DNA from: Lachnospiraceae bacterium
Lineage (GTDB): Bacteria; Bacillota; Clostridia; Lachnospirales; Lachnospiraceae
Assembly (NCBI GenBank): GCA_024403415.1
Contig: JAKSRY010000009.1
Span: forward strand, 1-64,000
Direction: 5' to 3'
Length of the DNA stretch: 64,000 nucleotides
Part shown: positions 27,344 to 36,852 of the stretch, one piece after another
Layout: every line of letters begins with the position of its first letter
Position numbering within the stretch: the stretch's first letter is position 1
The notes under the pieces: model-generated
The model's database searches: none
What the model was told of the DNA's origin: nothing
Seen by the model: the letters and a program-made list of their open reading frames with translations, nothing else
Made by a program: the position numbers and the translations under genes

Positions 27344-29599
27344 TTAGTTAATATCAGCATATCCCGGGAATCCCCATGTACTGTTTTTATGTGCACCAAT
27401 TCTCCAAAGAGTCTCTCCATCTCCAACGTATGCATACAGATTGAAATCGGGATCATCATAAGCAGGTGCTCCGTACTCTTCTTCATATGCCTCATTCACA
27501 TTATCCCAGGGATAGCCTGAAGATACTTCAAAGCCTGTTGAAAAATGACCGCCTGAATTATAGTCTTCTATCTCTACCGCAATGTCTCCATCCCACTTAC
27601 CATCGGAAATGTTACCTGAGTACTGGCATGAATACACGCCATCGATAGCCTCTACAAGATAAGCGTCCCCATACGGAGTTCCGTTTTTCCAAGAGCTGCC
27701 TCCAACATTGTAGTAATTTCCGGCGTCGGAATAAATTTTTCCATATCCTTCGCGAACACCATCTACAAAATCTCCCAAATATACTATTCTTCTGTTATTG
27801 ATTTCATAGATTTCCACGCCATAACCGGTATCTGAAAGCGGGTCATCCGCAATCAGCATAAGGTTTTTACCTTCTGCATTTTTTTCCTCACCATATGCTT
27901 TTACCTGAGGATCCCACACAATTGCTTCAAGAGTTGCAGTATCGTCAATCAGCATTGCATCATAAAACTGTTTCATAAAATCGATGTAAGCCTGCTGTTC
28001 AGCTTCCATAGCTTCAATTTCTTCTACAGCCTTATCCAGTTCACCGGCACTAAACAGACCTTCGCTGTCAATTTCATTGGCTAACTGTTTAACCTTATCA
28101 TAGTCACCTGAAGCCATCAAATCCTCAGCATATTTTGCAACGGCATCATTACCATTGGCAACCGCAGTCTGATTATCCGCATTATAGTCAAGTGCCTTCT
28201 TATAAAAATCAAGTGCCTCTGTATAATTGTCTGCTGCTAAAGATGAATCACCTTTAACTACATACTGCTTTGAGAATTCTTTATTAAATTCATCCTTTTT
28301 AACATTATTACACTCGGCTACACCTTCCTCGAGCTCACTGATAACCTTATCTGCGTCATCAAAAATAACCGGTGCTGTAAGGAAAATATTAGCCTTTGTA
28401 TCATTTACACTGTTATCTGATTCCTGTTTGGCATCTTCTGCTTTCTTTGAATCTTTATCTTCCTGAAGCTGAGTCTTAAATTCCTTATACACTCCCTGCA
28501 TTCCTGACTTATCGTCCTTATACTCATAGGCATAAATAGATGTAAGATAAGCTTCATAATTTGAAGGTTCAATACTGATTACAGTTTCACATTCAGCAAT
28601 TGCCTCATCAAATTTAGCATTTGCCTCATCTATGTTATTGTTGTTATACAGCTGGCTTGCCTCATTGAAGAGTGCCTTGCTGTTATCAATGCTGCGTGAC
28701 AGTTTAGTCATCGGCCACTTAAACGGAAGTGGTGCAAAAAGATATGCAGCTGCAGCACCGCCCAATACAAGTAAAACTGAACCAAGAATAATTGCTATCT
28801 TAAGTCCCTTTTTCTTAGGCTTGTCCTGCGTCATCATCTGACCATTATTCTGTGCCTGCTTGGCAGCTTTTTTTGCAGCCTTTTCGGCTTTCTTATCATT
28901 TACCGGACCCTGCTGCTGTACAGGTGGCTGATTAAAGGGCATTGGCTGACCGTTTGGCATCTGCTGCATTGGCTGCTGATTAAAAGGCATCGGCTGGCCA
29001 TTTGGCATCTGCTGCATTGGCTGCTGATTAAAAGGCATCGGCTGGCCATTTGGCATCTGCTGCATTGGCTGCTCATTAAAAGGCATCGGCTGGCCATTTG
29101 GCATCTGCTGCATCGGCTGCTGATTAAAAGGCATCGGCTGGCCATTTGGCATCTGCTGCTCAAAAGGCATTGGCTGACCATTTGGCATCTGCTGCATTGG
29201 CTGCTGTTCAAAAGGCATTGGCTGCTCATATGGTGCCTGCTGCATTGGTTGCTGGTCATACTGCATTGGTTGCTCTTCAACCGGCATCTGTTGTGCAGGC
29301 TGTTCCTCAACCGGCATGTCATAGACCGGTGTTTCAGATATCTGAACATCAGGAAGTGGATTTTCTGCTATCGGTGAATCCATTGCCGGAGCGTCAATAG
29401 CAGGTGCGTCAACAGTTGGTGTTTCTTCAACATATGCTTCCATAGCCGGTGCTTCAGCCATCTGATTATCTGCAGTAGGCTGAGGCATTGGATTTTCGAC
29501 AACCGGCATCTGTGTTGGTGCTACCATAATAGGCGCTCCACAATTTGCACAGAAACGGGCATCATCCTTATTTTGAGTTCCACAGTTTCTACAAAACAT
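27344..29599 (-). CDS. zinc-ribbon membrane protein with Gln/Met/Pro repeat region and MORN-like C-terminus
   Basis: 751 residues. The N-terminal zinc ribbon (FCRNCGTQNKDDARFCANCG) has four Cys. A long Pro/Gln/Met-rich part follows: residues about 113-225 are tandem 15-residue repeats of the form QQMPNGQPMPFNQQP, encoded by a 45-bp minisatellite. A basic segment and one transmembrane helix come next (about 266-288). Outside is a helical TPR-like region, then MORN-like units (YLGDFVDGVREGYGKIY). The order suggests a cytosolic zinc ribbon and an external repeat domain. The function is unknown. The repeat length is likely to vary between strains. Start ATG with GGAG upstream. Confidence 0.75.
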   Translation of the reverse strand: MFCRNCGTQNKDDARFCANCGAPIMVAPTQMPVVENPMPQPTADNQMAEAPAMEAYVEETPTVDAPAIDAPAMDSPIAENPLPDVQISETPVYDMPVEEQPAQQMPVEEQPMQYDQQPMQQAPYEQPMPFEQQPMQQMPNGQPMPFEQQMPNGQPMPFNQQPMQQMPNGQPMPFNEQPMQQMPNGQPMPFNQQPMQQMPNGQPMPFNQQPMQQMPNGQPMPFNQPPVQQQGPVNDKKAEKAAKKAAKQAQNNGQMMTQDKPKKKGLKIAIILGSVLLVLGGAAAAYLFAPLPFKWPMTKLSRSIDNSKALFNEASQLYNNNNIDEANAKFDEAIAECETVISIEPSNYEAYLTSIYAYEYKDDKSGMQGVYKEFKTQLQEDKDSKKAEDAKQESDNSVNDTKANIFLTAPVIFDDADKVISELEEGVAECNNVKKDEFNKEFSKQYVVKGDSSLAADNYTEALDFYKKALDYNADNQTAVANGNDAVAKYAEDLMASGDYDKVKQLANEIDSEGLFSAGELDKAVEEIEAMEAEQQAYIDFMKQFYDAMLIDDTATLEAIVWDPQVKAYGEEKNAEGKNLMLIADDPLSDTGYGVEIYEINNRRIVYLGDFVDGVREGYGKIYSDAGNYYNVGGSSWKNGTPYGDAYLVEAIDGVYSCQYSGNISDGKWDGDIAVEIEDYNSGGHFSTGFEVSSGYPWDNVNEAYEEEYGAPAYDDPDFNLYAYVGDGETLWRIGAHKNSTWGFPGYADIN
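28925..29260 (-). repeat. 45-bp coding minisatellite in the zinc-ribbon gene
   Basis: About seven tandem in-frame copies coding for QQMPNGQPMPFN plus QPM. The units are nearly identical at the DNA level, so the tract probably expands and contracts by slippage or recombination without breaking the frame. Confidence 0.9.
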
Positions 29600-29719
29600 A
29601 TTTTTCTCCTTTTTGTTATAGCATCGGGTCGGCTTAACACCTACCCGACATTCACTATGTACAACAAGATGGTGTCCCCCTTAGAGGCCACCATCTCATT
29701 ATGACTTTTATATCAAAAA

Positions 29720-31807
29720 TCAATCTTTAACATCTTTGATTGAGAAACTCATTCTTCCCATCTTGTCTTTTCCAAGGCAAACAACCTTAACCTTGTCTCC
29801 AAGAGTAAGAACATCCTCAACATGTTCAATTCTTTCCTTTGCAATCTTAGAAATATGAACCATTCCTTCCTTGCCGGGAGCAAATTCAACGAATGCACCA
29901 AATTCTTTGATTGAAACAACAACGCCCTTGAATACCTGACCCTCTTCATAATCGGTTACAATTGTCTTGATATATTCAATTGCCTTATCCATTCCATCCT
30001 TATCGGTACCACATACAGAAACCATTCCATCGTCTGTGATATCAATCTTAACTCCACAACGGGCAATGATTTCATTAATTGTCTTACCTCTTTGTCCAAC
30101 AACATCACCAATCTTTTCAGGATCAATCTGCATTGAAACAATCTTAGGAGCGTAAGCGTTAACTTCTTTACGAGGCTCTGCAATCGCAGGCTTCATACAA
30201 TTGTCCATGATAAAGAGACGAGCATCTCTACATCTTGCAATTGCACCTTCAACGATAGGACGAGTTAAACCATGAATCTTGATATCCATCTGAATAGCTG
30301 TAATACCATCTGTTGTTCCTGTTACCTTAAAGTCCATATCTCCGAAGAAGTCTTCAAGTCCCTGAATATCTGTAAGAAGAACGAAATCATCATCTGTGTC
30401 TCCTGTTACAAGACCACAAGAGATACCTGCAACCATCTTCTTAATAGGAACACCTGCTGCCATAAGAGACATACAAGATGAACAGGTTGATGCCATTGAA
30501 GTTGAACCATTTGATTCAAATGTTTCTGATACTGTTCTGATAGCATATGGGAATTCCTCTTCCGAAGGCAGTACAGGAATCAATGCTCTCTCAGCCAATG
30601 CTCCGTGACCGATTTCACGACGTCCGGGGCCACGTGAAGGCTTAGTCTCACCTACAGAATATGAAGGGAAGTTGTAATGATGCATATATCTCTTTGTTGT
30701 TTCATTTTCGTCAAGGCCGTCAACCTTCTGAGCCTCTGACAAAGGAGCAAGAGTACATACATTACAAATCTGTGTCTGTCCACGTGTAAACATTGCTGAA
30801 CCATGAACTCTGGGAATAATATCAACTTCAGCTGCAAGAGGACGAATCTGTGTAATTTCACGACCATCAGGACGCTTATGATCCTTAAGAATCATCTTAC
30901 GGATTGTCTTCTTTTCATACTGATAAATTGCTTCTCCAAGAATAGCAAGCCATTCTTCGTTCTCTGCAAACTTTTCTTCACACTTAGCTGTGATTTCTTT
31001 GATGTTGCCTTCTCTTGTCTGCTTATCATCTGTGAATACTGCAACTTCCATCTCTTCAGGAGGACAGATTTCACGGATTGCAGCAAAAAGTTCTTCAGGG
31101 ATAGCACATGAAGTATATTCATGCTTAGCCTTTCCAACTTCTGCAACGATCTTATCAATAAATTCAATGATTGTCTGGTTTACTTCATGAGCCTTGTAAA
31201 TAGCCTCAATCATCTTTGCTTCAGGAATTTCATTAGCACCTGCTTCGATCATGATAACCTTTTCCTTGGTAGACGCTACTGTAAGATTAAGGTCACCTTC
31301 CTTCCACTGCTTCTGGTTAGGATTGATAATGAATTCTCCATCAATCATTCCAACCTGTGTTGTAGCGCAAGGACCATCAAAAGGAATATCTGAAATACTT
31401 GTAGCAATAGCAGAACCGAGCATTGCAACCAGTTCAGGTCTGCACTCAGGATCTACAGACATTACCATATTGTTAAGTGTAACGTCATTTCTGTAATCCT
31501 TTGGGAACAAAGGACGCATAGGTCTGTCAATTACACGGCTTGTTAAAATAGCATTCTCAGAAGCCTTACCTTCACGCTTGTTGAAGCCTCCCGGAATCTT
31601 ACCTACTGCATAAAGCTTCTCTTCATATTCAACTGAGAGAGGGAAGAAATCGATTCCGTCTCTTGGCTTATCAGAAGCTGTAGCTGTACTTAAAACTGTT
31701 GTGTCGCCATAGTGCATAAATGCACATCCGTTAGCCTGCTTACCTACTCTGTTGATATCAACAGAAAGTGTACGTCCGGCTAATTCCATCGAAAAATTCT
31801 TGTACAT
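29720..31807 (-). CDS. pnp: polynucleotide phosphorylase
   Basis: 3'-5' phosphorolytic exoribonuclease of the RNA degradosome. 695 residues from ATG 31807 with AAAGGAGA upstream; the frame continues to 31903 but MYKNFSMELAGRTL is the normal N-terminus. Two RNase PH domains (FFPLSVEYEEKLYAVGKIPGG; EVDIIPRVHGSAMFTRGQTQ), a KH domain (IGDVVGQRGKTINEI) and an S1 domain (GQVFKGVVVSIKEFGAFVEF) are all present. It lies downstream of rpsO, with a long hairpin in its leader that suggests autoregulation like the E. coli system. Confidence 0.97.
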   Translation of the reverse strand: MYKNFSMELAGRTLSVDINRVGKQANGCAFMHYGDTTVLSTATASDKPRDGIDFFPLSVEYEEKLYAVGKIPGGFNKREGKASENAILTSRVIDRPMRPLFPKDYRNDVTLNNMVMSVDPECRPELVAMLGSAIATSISDIPFDGPCATTQVGMIDGEFIINPNQKQWKEGDLNLTVASTKEKVIMIEAGANEIPEAKMIEAIYKAHEVNQTIIEFIDKIVAEVGKAKHEYTSCAIPEELFAAIREICPPEEMEVAVFTDDKQTREGNIKEITAKCEEKFAENEEWLAILGEAIYQYEKKTIRKMILKDHKRPDGREITQIRPLAAEVDIIPRVHGSAMFTRGQTQICNVCTLAPLSEAQKVDGLDENETTKRYMHHYNFPSYSVGETKPSRGPGRREIGHGALAERALIPVLPSEEEFPYAIRTVSETFESNGSTSMASTCSSCMSLMAAGVPIKKMVAGISCGLVTGDTDDDFVLLTDIQGLEDFFGDMDFKVTGTTDGITAIQMDIKIHGLTRPIVEGAIARCRDARLFIMDNCMKPAIAEPRKEVNAYAPKIVSMQIDPEKIGDVVGQRGKTINEIIARCGVKIDITDDGMVSVCGTDKDGMDKAIEYIKTIVTDYEEGQVFKGVVVSIKEFGAFVEFAPGKEGMVHISKIAKERIEHVEDVLTLGDKVKVVCLGKDKMGRMSFSIKDVKD

Positions 31808-31884
31808 AGTTTTCTCCTTTACAATAATAAAATCTCTTTTGACAAAGATATAAACCTCCGAATTCCATATCTTTATCACATAGG

Positions 31885-32023
31885 CAAAGGAACTATGAGT
31901 CAAAAAGCAAGCAAGATATTCTTACCCTTTGAGATATATTCTGCCAAAGCTCTGAATTCAATTAATCAGCAGCGTTTTGGACAAAAACACCTTGCTTACT
32001 CTTTGAACTCCTTTTGGTTCCTT
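31885..32023 (-). promoter_or_regulatory. long hairpin in the pnp leader
   Basis: Arms at about 31887-31915 and 31991-32023 form an imperfect stem of roughly 24 pairs (AAGGAAC, GAGT, CAAA and AAGCAAG blocks match). A nested stem is built from CCAAA-GC-TCTGA and TCAGC-AGC-GTTTTGG around a short loop. E. coli pnp has a double-stranded leader cut by RNase III and then attacked by PNPase itself. The same position between rpsO and pnp suggests a similar control here, by inference. Confidence 0.6.
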
Positions 32024-32033
32024 CACCGGTTAA

Positions 32034-32075
32034 TAAAAACAGCAAAAGCGGAGACGCCAAAACAGCGCTCCGCTT
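32034..32075 (-). terminator. terminator after rpsO
   Basis: On the minus strand stem AAGCGGAG/CTCCGCTT with a 14-base loop is followed by TTGCTGTTTTT. It lies 10 bp after the rpsO stop and may be leaky if pnp is partly read from the rpsO promoter. Confidence 0.75.
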
Positions 32076-32084
32076 AAACCATTC

Positions 32085-32351
32085 TTACTTACGAAGACCT
32101 AACTTCTCAATCAAAGCACGATATCTTTCGATATCCTTATCCTTAAGGTATCTTAACAAACCACGTCTCTGACCAACCATCTTAAGCATACCACGACGAG
32201 AGTGGTTATCCTTTGGGTGAGCCTTAAGGTGATCTGTAAGTTCAGCGATTCTTGCAGATAATACTGCGATCTGAACCTCAGGTGAACCTGTGTCATTAGG
32301 ACAGGTAGCATATTCTGCCATAATAGCAGTCTTCTTCTCTTTAGAAATCAT
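32085..32351 (-). CDS. rpsO: 30S ribosomal protein S15
   Basis: Binds 16S rRNA in the central domain of the small subunit. 88 residues, the standard length: [35 protein letters not shown], then [30 protein letters not shown]. Start ATG with AAGGAGGAAAG upstream. It has its own promoter at 32467-32495 and a leader of about 110 bases. Confidence 0.98.
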   Translation of the reverse strand: MISKEKKTAIMAEYATCPNDTGSPEVQIAVLSARIAELTDHLKAHPKDNHSRRGMLKMVGQRRGLLRYLKDKDIERYRALIEKLGLRK

Positions 32352-32495
32352 TGTCTTTCCTCCTTATGATATCTAATCGTTCCATCACATGATGGTTACT
32401 AAACGCCCTGTACCGGGATTTGGTCGGAGTGTCCAAAATCTGAGTACCGGCTAATACAACCTAATTATAATAGCATAAGCACCACTTCATGTAAA
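32352..32495 (-). promoter_or_regulatory. rpsO promoter and leader
   Basis: Minus-strand -35 TTTACA (32490-32495) and -10 TATTAT (32467-32472) with a 17-bp spacer. The leader holds small helices (GATTTTGG/CCAAATC; CCATCA/TGATGG), the second just before the ribosome binding site. S15 represses its own translation through leader structures in several phyla, so feedback control is plausible here. Confidence 0.55.
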
Positions 32496-32508
32496 GAGTT
32501 CATGCTTA

Positions 32509-33651
32509 TTATTCGAATCTGTCTGCAACAGTCTTCAGGAACTCGGTTATCTCAAGATGCTGTGGACATATTTTTTCACACTTTCTGCACTTGATACAGT
32601 CACCTGCTTTGCCAAAGTCCTTGCTGATATTTGCATAATATCCCATCTGCGGAGTCCAACCAAGTTTACCATCCGGATTCTGCTTCATTTCAGCATTGTA
32701 TAAGGCAAAATATTTTGGTATTGCAATCTTCTTGGGACATCCTTCGGTACAATATGAACAGCCGGTACATGGTATTGCAATCTCTTTGTTCATAATATCT
32801 GCTGCCTTAAATACAAGTTCTTTCTCTTTCTCTGTCAATGGTGAAAAGTTCTTCATATAAGCAGTATTATTATCCATGTCCTCAATCTTATTCATTCCGG
32901 ACAATACCATCTTGACATTCTTATGCGAAGCAGCAAACCTCACTGCCCATGAAGCAATGCTGGCATCAGGATTTGCTTCCTCAAAAAGTTTCTTCACCTG
33001 ATCTGATACATTAATAAGTGTACCACCCTTGATAGGCTCCATTACAATGACAGGTTTGTCATATTTTTCTGCAAGCATATAGTTTTCTCTTGATTTGATA
33101 GCAGGACTGTCATAATCAAGATAATTGATTTGAAGCTGTACAAATTCCATCTGCGGATGTTCTTTAAGAACCTTCTCAAGCAGTTCCGGGCTGTCATGAA
33201 AAGAAAAACCTATATTTTTAACAAGTCCTTCCTTTTTCTTATTAATCAGCCAGCTCCAGGCATCCAGTCTGTCATAGGTCTCAATACTATGAGCGTTTAC
33301 ATCATGGATAAGATAATAATCAAAGAACTCAACACCTGTTTTTTCACGCTGTGCATCAAACACCTTATCCATATCTTCCTGCACATTAATAAATCCTGAA
33401 TGTAGCTTGGTTGCCAGAGTGAATTTGTCTCTTGGGTATCTTTTAACAAGTGCTTCCTTAATTGCTGATTCACTTGCAAATCCACAATACATCCATGCCG
33501 TATCGAAATATGTAAATCCTCTTTCGATAAACATATCAACCATTGTCTTAAGAGTTTCAATATCTATCTTTGAATCATCGTTTCCATCCAGCAAGGGAAG
33601 TCTCATTAATCCAAAACCTAAATTCTTAGCGCCCTTAAATACATCCTGCAT
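32509..33651 (-). CDS. aldo/keto reductase with C-terminal 4Fe-4S ferredoxin domain
   Basis: 380 residues. The TIM-barrel aldo/keto reductase part includes FGLMRLPLL, FDTAWMYCGFASE (catalytic Asp and Tyr), LATKLHS (Lys) and YLIHDVNAHS (His). The C-terminus carries two cysteine clusters, CTGCSYCTEGCP and CIKCRKCEKICP, for two iron-sulfur centres. This fused type is common in anaerobes; the substrate is unknown. I start at ATG 33651 with AGAGGAA upstream; a TTG at 33675 would overlap the ribF stop. It sits between ribF and rpsO, which interrupts the usual ribF-rpsO-pnp order. Confidence 0.9.
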   Translation of the reverse strand: MQDVFKGAKNLGFGLMRLPLLDGNDDSKIDIETLKTMVDMFIERGFTYFDTAWMYCGFASESAIKEALVKRYPRDKFTLATKLHSGFINVQEDMDKVFDAQREKTGVEFFDYYLIHDVNAHSIETYDRLDAWSWLINKKKEGLVKNIGFSFHDSPELLEKVLKEHPQMEFVQLQINYLDYDSPAIKSRENYMLAEKYDKPVIVMEPIKGGTLINVSDQVKKLFEEANPDASIASWAVRFAASHKNVKMVLSGMNKIEDMDNNTAYMKNFSPLTEKEKELVFKAADIMNKEIAIPCTGCSYCTEGCPKKIAIPKYFALYNAEMKQNPDGKLGWTPQMGYYANISKDFGKAGDCIKCRKCEKICPQHLEITEFLKTVADRFE

Positions 33652-33671
33652 ACTTTCCTCTTTCTTTTTAA

Positions 33672-34598
33672 TCAATCCAATCCAAAAAATTTACGTCCAT
33701 CCAGAATATCATTTTTTACCTGTCTGGCAAGAGCCTCCTTAGACTCGAATTTCATTTCAGGACGTTTGAATTCCAATATATGTGTAATTATTTTTTGACC
33801 ATACATATCTTTGTCAAAATCAAATAAAAACGTTTCAATACTGACATGTCTGTCATTTTCATCAGCAACCGTCGGTCTGATTCCTATGTTTGTTATTCCG
33901 TAATATTCCATATTGTCATATAACACCTTGGAATAATAAACCCCCATCGGAGGCAAAATCTTCTCCTCGTCAGGATAAAGATTCATTGTCGGGAACCCAA
34001 GAGTTCTCCCAAGCTTAAAGCCACGCTCCACAGTTCCTGCAAAGCTGTACGGGTGGCCAAGAAGCTTTGCTGCTTCCTGCATGTTTCCATTCTCTATTTC
34101 TTCGCGGACATATGTAGATGAAATATCTCTGTTTTTATATTTAAGCTTATTAATGATATTTACTTCATATCCAAATTCCAGAGCCTTTGATTCAAGCAGT
34201 TTTGCATCTCCACTGCCTTTATAACCAAAGCTCAAATCTTCTCCCGCCACAACATACTTCATATTGAGTTTCCTGACGAGAATATCTCTTATGAACGCAT
34301 CCGGTGTTATTGCTGCTGTTTCCGAATTAAGAGGAAATTCAATCAGCACATCCACGCCCAGTTTTTCAAATATAATCTCTTTTTCGGCAAGTGTCGTTAT
34401 CTCCCCGACCTTCTTTCCGGTAAAGAAAGTTGTTGCCGAAGTATTAAAGGTAAAAATAACGACCTTCAATCCGGCTTCCTTCTGCCGAACAAGAGAAGAA
34501 ATAAGTTCGATATGACCAAGATGAACCCCATCAAATTTACCTATTCCAACGGCAGTTTTTTCTTCTATATTAAAATCTTTTGATTTAATTATCTTCAT
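33672..34598 (-). CDS. ribF: bifunctional riboflavin kinase/FMN adenylyltransferase
   Basis: Makes FMN and FAD from riboflavin. 308 residues. The N-terminal nucleotidyltransferase domain has AVGIGKFDGVHLGH (HxGH) and the ISSTYVREEIENGNM motif. The C-terminal riboflavin kinase domain has GFKLGRTLGFPTMNL and the metal-binding PT. It follows truB by about 80 bp in the standard Firmicutes order. Confidence 0.95.
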   Translation of the reverse strand: MKIIKSKDFNIEEKTAVGIGKFDGVHLGHIELISSLVRQKEAGLKVVIFTFNTSATTFFTGKKVGEITTLAEKEIIFEKLGVDVLIEFPLNSETAAITPDAFIRDILVRKLNMKYVVAGEDLSFGYKGSGDAKLLESKALEFGYEVNIINKLKYKNRDISSTYVREEIENGNMQEAAKLLGHPYSFAGTVERGFKLGRTLGFPTMNLYPDEEKILPPMGVYYSKVLYDNMEYYGITNIGIRPTVADENDRHVSIETFLFDFDKDMYGQKIITHILEFKRPEMKFESKEALARQVKNDILDGRKFFGLD

Positions 34599-34677
34599 AA
34601 CATACAGCCTTTTTCACAACTCTGCTTCCAATTTGTATATTCAGTTTCTGAAATATACACTTTCCTCCGGCCCTCTG

Positions 34678-35829
34678 TCAAAGGAACATCTTCACAGTAC
34701 TGAAAAAGTTTCTTTTCTTTTCATATTTGTAGAGAGCTCTGAACTCTCCTGTATGGTCATACACTCTTATAGTTTCACCATTTTCAAAGTCATAATATTT
34801 TGTGACATCATAATCATCCATACCACCACAGGCCTTCACAAAATTATCAATGCAATTTTTAAGCACATCTGCATCATCGCACATCTCCTGCTGTACTCCA
34901 AAATTAACGTTCACTTTTTCATATGGCACAAGCATATATGACTGAAGCTGATTTCCGTTTTGAAGAGCCTTCATTCCCTTTTCATTGATGATGAATGCTG
35001 TATTTTTTTCAAACATTACATCAACCGAAGTAACAAGCTCATCAAGTACGTTGTCTCCTTTACAACGCCGTATTTCGTCAAGCGTATAAGCATGTTCTTT
35101 TGTAAACTCACCGGATTTTGTACGCTCGAGCGACGACATAGCTGCTCCACACCCAAGTTTCTTTCCTATATCATCAATAAGCGTCCTTATATATGTGCCT
35201 TTCGAGCAGGATACTTTGATTCTATACCTTCTTATTGAGTTATGTAAACCAATCTTGCCATTACAGTCACTTGCTAAACAGCCATCGTTCGTAACAGAAT
35301 CTGACAGTACTTCCGGATTTTTTATCTTCGAAAAGATATCGTTTGAAGATACCCTTCCATTTTCGAGAATCTCAATGCCATGAATAATAACTTTCCGGCT
35401 CTTTCGCTCAACTTCTATGCCTTTTCTTGCAAGGTCCACAAGTTTCTGACCATTAACCTTCAGCGCTGAATACATTGGAGGTATCTGTTCTATTTCACCC
35501 TCGAACGACATTATGGCTTCTGCAATCCCGTCTTCGTCCAATTCTGAAGCTTTATCAAAATTATATTCAAGAATACTGCCTGTCATGTCCTGAGTATCTG
35601 TAGACACACCCAGAATAAATTCAGCGACATACTCTTTACTTCTGTCTGTCAGGAGTTCAACCACCGAGGTCGCATTTCCGAGACAAATCGGAAGAACTCC
35701 AACGGCATCAGGGTCAAGTGTTCCGGTATGACCTATTCTCTTTTGATTAAAAATTTTACGAAGGCAGGCTACAACATCAAATGACGTATAGCCTGCTTCC
35801 TTATACACATTTATTATTCCGTTAGTCAT
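34678..35829 (-). CDS. truB: tRNA pseudouridine(55) synthase TruB
   Basis: Makes pseudouridine 55 in the T loop of tRNA. The catalytic Asp is in IGHTGTLDPDAVGVLP, with AEFILGVSTDTQD and KGTYIRTLIDDIGKKLGC also present. At 383 residues it is longer than the usual ~300. A polar insertion of about 45 residues lies at 153-198, and the C-terminal PUA-like part is expanded. The ATG overlaps the nrnA stop by one base. Confidence 0.94.
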   Translation of the reverse strand: MTNGIINVYKEAGYTSFDVVACLRKIFNQKRIGHTGTLDPDAVGVLPICLGNATSVVELLTDRSKEYVAEFILGVSTDTQDMTGSILEYNFDKASELDEDGIAEAIMSFEGEIEQIPPMYSALKVNGQKLVDLARKGIEVERKSRKVIIHGIEILENGRVSSNDIFSKIKNPEVLSDSVTNDGCLASDCNGKIGLHNSIRRYRIKVSCSKGTYIRTLIDDIGKKLGCGAAMSSLERTKSGEFTKEHAYTLDEIRRCKGDNVLDELVTSVDVMFEKNTAFIINEKGMKALQNGNQLQSYMLVPYEKVNVNFGVQQEMCDDADVLKNCIDNFVKACGGMDDYDVTKYYDFENGETIRVYDHTGEFRALYKYEKKRNFFSTVKMFL

Positions 35830-36785
35830 CAGTCTATTCCCAGCTGAATTGCTATTGAGTCTGAAATGTTATTGACAATATCATAGAAGGAACCACTCAT
35901 GGTGAATCCGGCTGCTCTTACATGCCCTCCGCCATTGTAAAACTTTGCGATTTTTGCAACATCAACAGTTCCCTTTGATCGCATGGATACCTTATAGGTC
36001 TCATTTTCAATCTCATACATAAAGATAGCCACTTCGACTCCCTTCGTGTATCTCAGCTGGTTAACAATCCCTTCAAAATCATGTGACGTTGCACCATAAA
36101 AATTCATCATCTTTTGATCAACCTTGGCAGCAATACACTTTCCATCCATAAAAAGAATACTTTCAAGCAGACATCTTCCAAGAATTTCATTCTGAATTCT
36201 TGTTTTTTCGTAGAATGTATTCTCAATAATTTCAGTAAAATCAAAACCATATGAAATAAGCTTTGCAGCAATATTCATGGTTTTGGGTTTGGTATTCGAA
36301 TACTGAAGAATTCCGGTATCATGAATAACCCCAATATATAATGCCTTGGCAATTTCAATATCGATATTTTCTTCCCCGATAACATCAAAAAGAACTTCGC
36401 AGGTTGAAGAAGCATCCGGCACAACCAAAGACACATCTCCAAAACCATCATTGGTAACATGATGATCAATCACTATCTTTTTCTTTGCACTTTCATAATA
36501 TTTTTCTGCTTCACCATATCTGTCTGTTGTTGAACAGTCGAGTCCGATAAATGCATCAAAAACATCAATTCCGGGATTAAAATCTGAGACTATACTCTCA
36601 ATTCCACTGATGATATTGAATTCTTCAGCCGGTTTTTCAATCATTGGAATAATGGTGGCATCCGGCTTAATTTTTCTTAAAAAAAGATACATAGCCATAA
36701 CAGAACCTATGCAGTCCCCGTCGGGGCGAATGTGTCCTGAAATGGCTATCGTACTTAAATTATCTAATTCTTTAATAATATTCAT
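35829..36785 (-). CDS. nrnA: DHH-family phosphoesterase NrnA (oligoribonuclease/pAp phosphatase)
   Basis: Degrades 2-5 nt RNAs and 3'-phosphoadenosine 5'-phosphate. 318 residues. DHH signatures: ISGHIRPDGDCIGSVMA, FIGLDCSTTDRYG, VIDHHVTN; DHHA1 domain with GGGHVRAAGF near the C-terminus. No clear Shine-Dalgarno sequence is seen before the ATG. It lies between rbfA and truB as in other Clostridia. Confidence 0.93.
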   Translation of the reverse strand: MNIIKELDNLSTIAISGHIRPDGDCIGSVMAMYLFLRKIKPDATIIPMIEKPAEEFNIISGIESIVSDFNPGIDVFDAFIGLDCSTTDRYGEAEKYYESAKKKIVIDHHVTNDGFGDVSLVVPDASSTCEVLFDVIGEENIDIEIAKALYIGVIHDTGILQYSNTKPKTMNIAAKLISYGFDFTEIIENTFYEKTRIQNEILGRCLLESILFMDGKCIAAKVDQKMMNFYGATSHDFEGIVNQLRYTKGVEVAIFMYEIENETYKVSMRSKGTVDVAKIAKFYNGGGHVRAAGFTMSGSFYDIVNNISDSIAIQLGID

Positions 36786-36852
36786 AAATATTTTTACTAC
36801 TATCTTGTTACTTTGTTTTTAATTCAGTAACTCTGTTTTTTATTCTTTATTT

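Noticed and set aside
28900..29349. Open frame of 149 codons inside the zinc-ribbon gene
   Set aside because: It is the same-strand shadow of the 45-bp minisatellite in another frame; repeat DNA keeps all frames open.
31895..32077. Plus-strand 60-codon frame between rpsO and pnp
   Set aside because: It runs through the pnp leader hairpin and the rpsO terminator and has no ribosome binding site; the RNA structures explain the sequence better.
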